A stretch of 64,000 nt of DNA from Chara braunii (lineage: Eukaryota > Streptophyta > Charophyceae > Charales > Characeae), in NCBI GenBank assembly GCA_003427395.1, contig BFEA01000277.1:560053-624052 (forward strand). Direction: 5' to 3'. The notes below the pieces were generated by a model that was not told where the DNA came from, did not search any database, and saw only the letters and a program-made list of their open reading frames with translations. Below are positions 59,461-64,000 of the stretch, in pieces. How positions within the stretch are numbered: position 1 is the first letter of the stretch; every line of letters begins with the position of its first letter. A program made the position numbers and the translations under genes.

Positions 59461-61313
59461 TCATTTGCGCCTGTGTTTAAGCGAGCGAAGTGTCGCATGA
59501 TCTAAGTACACTTTGAAGTGGCGATCTAGAGCTTCGCGGAGAGCAAACAACTCCCTCTCATACGTAGAAGCGGCGACCTTCTCATTAGGCAGTCGTCGAC
59601 ACATAAACTCAACAAGCATGTATCCATTCCCATCGTCTTGTTGAAGTACAACATCTATCCCGTACTGACTGGCGTCGGCTGTGACGACAAAGGGCAAAGA
59701 AGGATCAACAACCTTCAAAACTGGATAATTAATTAGACATCTCTTTAGACGCTTGAACGAAGACGTACAATCTAAGTCCCACTTCCAGATGGTTTCTTTC
59801 TTTAGCAATCTGCGAAGGGGTGCAGCAATTATCGTGAAGTGTCTAACGAACTTCCGATAATAGTTGGCTAGCCCAAGGAACGACCGCAACTCAGTCAAAG
59901 TGCGGGGGTTAGGCCAATCGCGAATTGCTGCAATCTTTGCATCTTCCGATTTGATCCCATCACCATCAAGCACATGCCCCAGATATAAAACCTGACGCTT
60001 AGCCCATTCACACTTCGTGGGGTTCAATTTCAACTTTGCCTCAAGCAATTTATTTAGCACAAGTCGAAGGTGCTCACAATGTTCTTTTAGGTCTTTACTA
60101 AAAATCAAAATATCATCGAGATAAACAACAACAAATTTATCAAGCCACCGCGGAAAAGCTCATTCATCGTTCTTTGGAAAGTTGCAGGGGCATTCGTAAG
60201 ACCAAAGGGCAACACAATGAACTCATAGTGCCCATACCTTGTTCGAAAGACAGTCTTGTATTGGTCTTCTGGTTCTACCTCAATCTGATGGTAGCCAGAC
60301 TTCAATTCAATCTTAGTGAAGTACTTGCTTCCCTGAACTCTATCCAACGGATCATCAATTATTGGCAGTGGCTCAACATTCTTAACTGTTATATCATCCA
60401 ATCGTCTATAATCTATGCACATGCGGACCCCGCCATCTTTCTTTGGCACAAATAGCACTAGTGCACCATAAGGCGAGGAGCTAGGTCTTATCCATCCCTT
60501 TTCGAGCATTTCATCGAGCTGGGTTCGTAGTTCATCCAATTCTTTGGGTGACATTCTATATATAGGCCCCTTAGGAATCTGGCTTCCTGATACAATCTCA
60601 ATGCGATGTTTGATTGGTCGTTCCACGACACCGCTTGGGGCCTCTGCCACATCTGCGAATTCTTTCAAAATCTTTTCAATTTTGGGGGATTTTGCCTTTT
60701 CTTTGACTTCTTCTTCCTTCGCCGGGCGCACATATGCTACAAACACTTGATCATACAAATTATACTTTTTCACATGGCGGGCGAACGCGGAGGCACTCAT
60801 ACAACAATGAGCTAAGCTCCTTTCCTTACCAGATTCATGGAACAGGCAGATTCTCTTCTTTCCACCCTGCGGACTAGGGAGCCAACACTCATAATCCCTT
60901 AACTTTACATCTGCATCTGCAGCTTCACCCCAATCCATGCTTAAAAGAATGTCAAAAGGAAGATTATCTTCCACCAAGAGAGTCAAAGAGTGCAGAATGC
61001 GTTCCACCTTCACCTCTGCTTCGAGCCGGAAGTATATCTGGACCCCTTCAACATATCTATCCATTGTCGTTACAGTACTATTAGCTAGTTTACTCACTAC
61101 GGGCTCATCTAACTGCTTTACCCTAAGCCTGAGTCGCAACTTTTGCAAACCCTTTATACTTATATAGCTGCGCGTAGACCCGTCAATCATACCTCCAAAT
61201 CTTACTTTATTTACCTCTATATCTGCAATTATCAACTGTCCTTTTCGTTTTTTTATCTCAGTCCAAGCTTGGTGGAGCGGCCAACTCATCACCCATGCCA
61301 GCGAGGGATCCAC
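59461..61313 (-). pseudogene. pol: Element D pol: protease, RT, start of RNase H
   Basis: Minus frame 61313-60105: a protease segment with [13 protein letters not shown] (residues ~40-52; lacks the D-S/T-G order), FDILLSMDW, then [55 protein letters not shown] (motif A Asp replaced by Glu), [17 protein letters not shown] one-base frameshift near 60145 precedes VVVYLDD. The frame continues at 60108-59461 (YLGHVLDGDGIKSEDAKIA, FLGLANYYRKFV, VTADASQYGIDVVLQQ) and stops inside RNase H. No integrase follows. Confidence 0.92.
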
Positions 61314-61375
61314 CTAGAGAGGTACACACACTTACTACCTCTGGACAGTTAACTAGGTGGGGATTGTCTGTCTTA

Positions 61376-62565
61376 TCAGTTTCTGCCTGAGGAACTTTCG
61401 GATGGGAGGATGTCTTTCTGTTTACATCCGAAGTTCCGATAGAGCCAACTGAAAACTCTACTGGTTGTTCCCTTTTGGTTGTTTGTAGTCGGGGCAGAAG
61501 GGAACGATGTGATTGGGGTCACCACATTTGAGGCACTGATCGACGACTTTCCTATCTTGCCAAACCTTTTCTGTAATTCCCAATTTCTTCCAAGGCTCCC
61601 CTTCGGACAGGCCTGGATGGGGCGGATATGGCTTATCCCAGTTGTTATACCAAGTGCCTCGTCCTCTACCCCAAGTGGAGTTGAAACCTCGGCCACCTTG
61701 CGAGGGACCATTGCCCCTTCCTCCCACGTAGTAGCTACCTTCGCCGCTACCCCTCTGGGTGCCAGGTCCTCTTCCACCACGTTCGCGGCCTCCTCTTCCT
61801 CGGCCACAGCCTCTTCCTTGTTGCCCTCCTCCGCGGGCTGCAACGGCCGCGTAGTCCCCCTCCTGAACTACTGTGTCGTTGGGTCCTCCCTCCAGACCAT
61901 AATCTATCTAGTCGTAAGAGAGAGTTTCGACACCTCTTTCTTCAAAGGTAAGAAGGAGATTGTCTTTCCCAGGTATGTTCCTTGAGATAGTGCGGTTCTG
62001 CCACTTTTTACCCGCTTGCAGATCTTTCCAGCAATGGCAATAGTTAGCTTCGGCTAAGAAGTTGGCATGATCTATAGCAATCTTACTGAATTTTTCATAT
62101 GTCATCCCCTCCTCCTTGGTACGGGGATATAACCGAGTACGGAGAGGGTCGGGCAGTGCTCTAGCGAAGTTATTGAGAATTTGAGTAAGAGTGAGTCCAT
62201 GTTCAACGCATTGTAGGAGTTCATCCATCGTTGCTTTGAGTGCAGACGCACTCTTCCATTTCCCATCCGCAATGTTTAAGATTAACATTTCGGTTCGGCG
62301 AGCCAAATTCTTATCTGCAAATCTTTCTCTGATAGCTTTGAAGAAATCTTCAATTCTCGTTTGCTGAGAGTATTCAATCATAGTTTGACAGTTGGCTTCT
62401 TTCTGCAACGATATGGTGAAGCTCATTGCGTCGCCGGCCACACATGATGTGGCCATCAAGACTCTGTCCCAATACGGGATGCGTTGTCCGTATACATAAA
62501 GACTCTACGGCCGCAATCCAATGTAGGACACTCTCCTCCTTATTGCCTGTGTAAGTCCACGACAA
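61376..62565 (-). pseudogene. gag: Element D gag domain and zinc knuckle
   Basis: Minus frame 62459-61908 holds the gag domain (RIEDFFKAIRERFADKNLAR, ALPDPLRTRLYP, YEKFSKIAIDHANFL). An RGG-rich linker follows in another frame, then the zinc knuckle CLKCGDPNHIVPFC (CX2CX4HX4C) near 61495-61536. Gag is split by a stop at 61908 and by frame changes. Confidence 0.85.
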
Positions 62566-63651
62566 TTTTGACTTTAATTTTTCTCACATCCCCACTTTCT
62601 TCTCGCGGCACTCCCTTTCCTTTCTTGTCTCCATCTCCCCCATCTCCGTCTCCATCTCCTCCTCCTCCACCGCTGCCACGAATTATCTTTTCAATCACGA
62701 CGGGAGTACAGGTTTGGTTGATGTAATCATCTAATTTTTGAATATATGATTGTATATGCTGATCAACATCTTTGGCGGACTTTTACAGGAAAGTGTTCCA
62801 GACTCCCTCAAACTCATATTGGTGGGTTAACTTTTTGCAACATTTTTTTCATTGCTGCTAACTCTTGCTTTGTATGAAGGACTGTTTTTGTCAATAGGGC
62901 AAGTTTTCTTCTGTTGCAGTTTGCTTTTCCTTCTGGTCTTGCAACTCTTTTTGCAGCCTCGCACCCTCTGCTTGCAGCCTTTTCCTTTCGTCAAGCTCTT
63001 GCCGCTTCACTGCTAATGTTTTAATGTGCAATTCAGTTCGTTTTTCCTCCAGCAAGAGTTATTTTTCCCTTTTATCTTCAATAGAATTTGATTTTGTAAT
63101 TAACATATCTCTTTCCTCCTCTGTCTCTTCAATTCGATCGTTGGAGTATGCATATTGATCATACCAATCCAGCGGTTTGACTTGGAGTTCTCCACCTATC
63201 TGGCTACTTTCTCCCCTTTCTATCCGTCGCCTGATGAGCCTGTCAGCAGCAGGTTCATCTTCTTCGCTGACAGGCTCATCTTCTTCTTCTATAGTTTTAA
63301 GTTCTTCCTGCAATTCTTTTTCTAACTTTTCCTTCATTTCTTTTTTCATTCTTTCTTCCTCCGTCTGTACTTTCTTCTTTATTTCTTCTTCTTTATGTCT
63401 CTTTCTTTCTTCTTTTCGACCAGGCGGCGATCTATCTCAGCCTGCTCTGCAGCCGAGGACCCAGGCTTCACAGTGCCAGATCTCATCATCATACGGGATG
63501 TGCAGACTCTCCCGAAGCCCATGGGAAAGAAGATGTTGAACAAGGGGCCCAACAAAACTGAAAGGGCCATCAACCCTTGCATAGGGTAATCGTCCATGAT
63601 GGAACACAGCACATGTACCCCTTTGCTGGTCCCACCAGGTAAGACCACCAC
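62566..63651 (-). pseudogene. gag: Element D gag N-terminal coiled coil
   Basis: Upstream on the minus strand, a Lys/Glu-rich helical region reads in two frames: SSAAEQAEIDRRLVEKKKER (63500-63400), then MKEKLEKELQEELKTIEEE to IERGESSQIGGE (63349-63150), typical of long coiled-coil gag extensions. LDWYDQYAYS and IEETEEERDM follow. Between 62880 and 63060 Glu/Gln-rich coding continues with stops. LTR and PBS of D were not identified. Confidence 0.65.
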
Positions 63652-64000
63652 TGGTTATGCTTTGTCTAAACTAGCATGGATGGGATTCCGCTCTGTTTTT
63701 TTTTTTTTTTTTTTTTTCAAACTCAGGATATCGCTGCTTCAGGAATAACGAATTTCATAACTTCTATAACTTCAATATACAATAAGACCTTTTTATTTTT
63801 TTCTTCGCTTGCTGTTTGTCTTCAACTTCACTACACTTGGATTTGTACTCACACTTTGTCTGGTTAGATCTTGTTTTGTTTTCCTTTCTTTCATCTGCAA
63901 GGAACATGAATATGGACGAAGCACAGAAATCCAAAAATCCAGAATAAGGCCACAAAAGACTGCTGTCTTCCGGTAACCTGAAGGACTGTTGTGCCTTTCC
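63652..64000. other. Upstream of element D; T-run
   Basis: A T22 run at 63696-63717 could mark a minus-strand retroposon tail. No TSD is evident. No gene recognised to the window end. Confidence 0.5.

Overview
The window is repeat-dominated eukaryotic nuclear DNA. I can support no intact host protein-coding gene, rRNA or canonical tRNA. It contains Ty3/gypsy-type retrotransposons, LINEs, solo LTRs, a probable hAT DNA transposon, long microsatellites and assembly gaps (14943-15187, 35363-35387, 51071-51909, and single n at 2839, 22935 and 46543). Primer-binding sites resembling the complement of initiator tRNA-Met, long (AG/CT)n tracts and the polyprotein style suggest a large plant-like genome. 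From memory of similar polyproteins I favour a charophyte green alga such as Chara; that is inference and cannot be tested here.

Layout. (1) 1-803: microsatellite, GC-rich tandem repeats and a 60-bp-arm hairpin. (2) 808-29592: family P, a Ty3/gypsy element with ~1-1.1 kb LTRs (TGCGAGG...CCTTGCA). A reverse solo LTR (808-1908) is followed by a multi-LTR array: LTR1 - internal P1 - LTR2 - internal P2 - LTR3 - partial gag P3. P1 and P2 carry the same reverse LINE insertion at the same gag position with the same 20-bp target duplication. They also share stop codons and a protease active-site mutation. A coding-poor 8.3-kb unit (W1, 6489-14764) is nested inside the P1 copy of that LINE. (3) 29593-42661: two more W copies (W2, truncated at its left end, and W3) flanking and splitting a LINE on the minus strand. 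(4) 42662-52980: the LINE ORF1 fragment, then a degraded chromodomain retrotransposon C with all pol domains recognisable, a polypurine tract and a 3' LTR that holds an enhancer-like minisatellite and a nested hAT-like element. (5) 52988-54387: a local duplication and a second reverse solo LTR of family P with a clean TSD. (6) 55518-58679: a non-coding LTR element (Y) with two LTRs and a PBS. (7) 59461-63651: a minus-strand Ty3/gypsy gag-pol (D) with frameshifts.

Nothing here looks like a cooperating operon or pathway. The content is a nested insertion history: LINE into P, duplication of P as a tandem array, W into the LINE remnant, LINE into W. The least explained component is W: three copies, shared TGTCG...CGACA termini, a 4-bp TSD around W1, no recognisable coding capacity, tRNA-like modules, and hairpins whose pairing persists although the sequence differs between copies.
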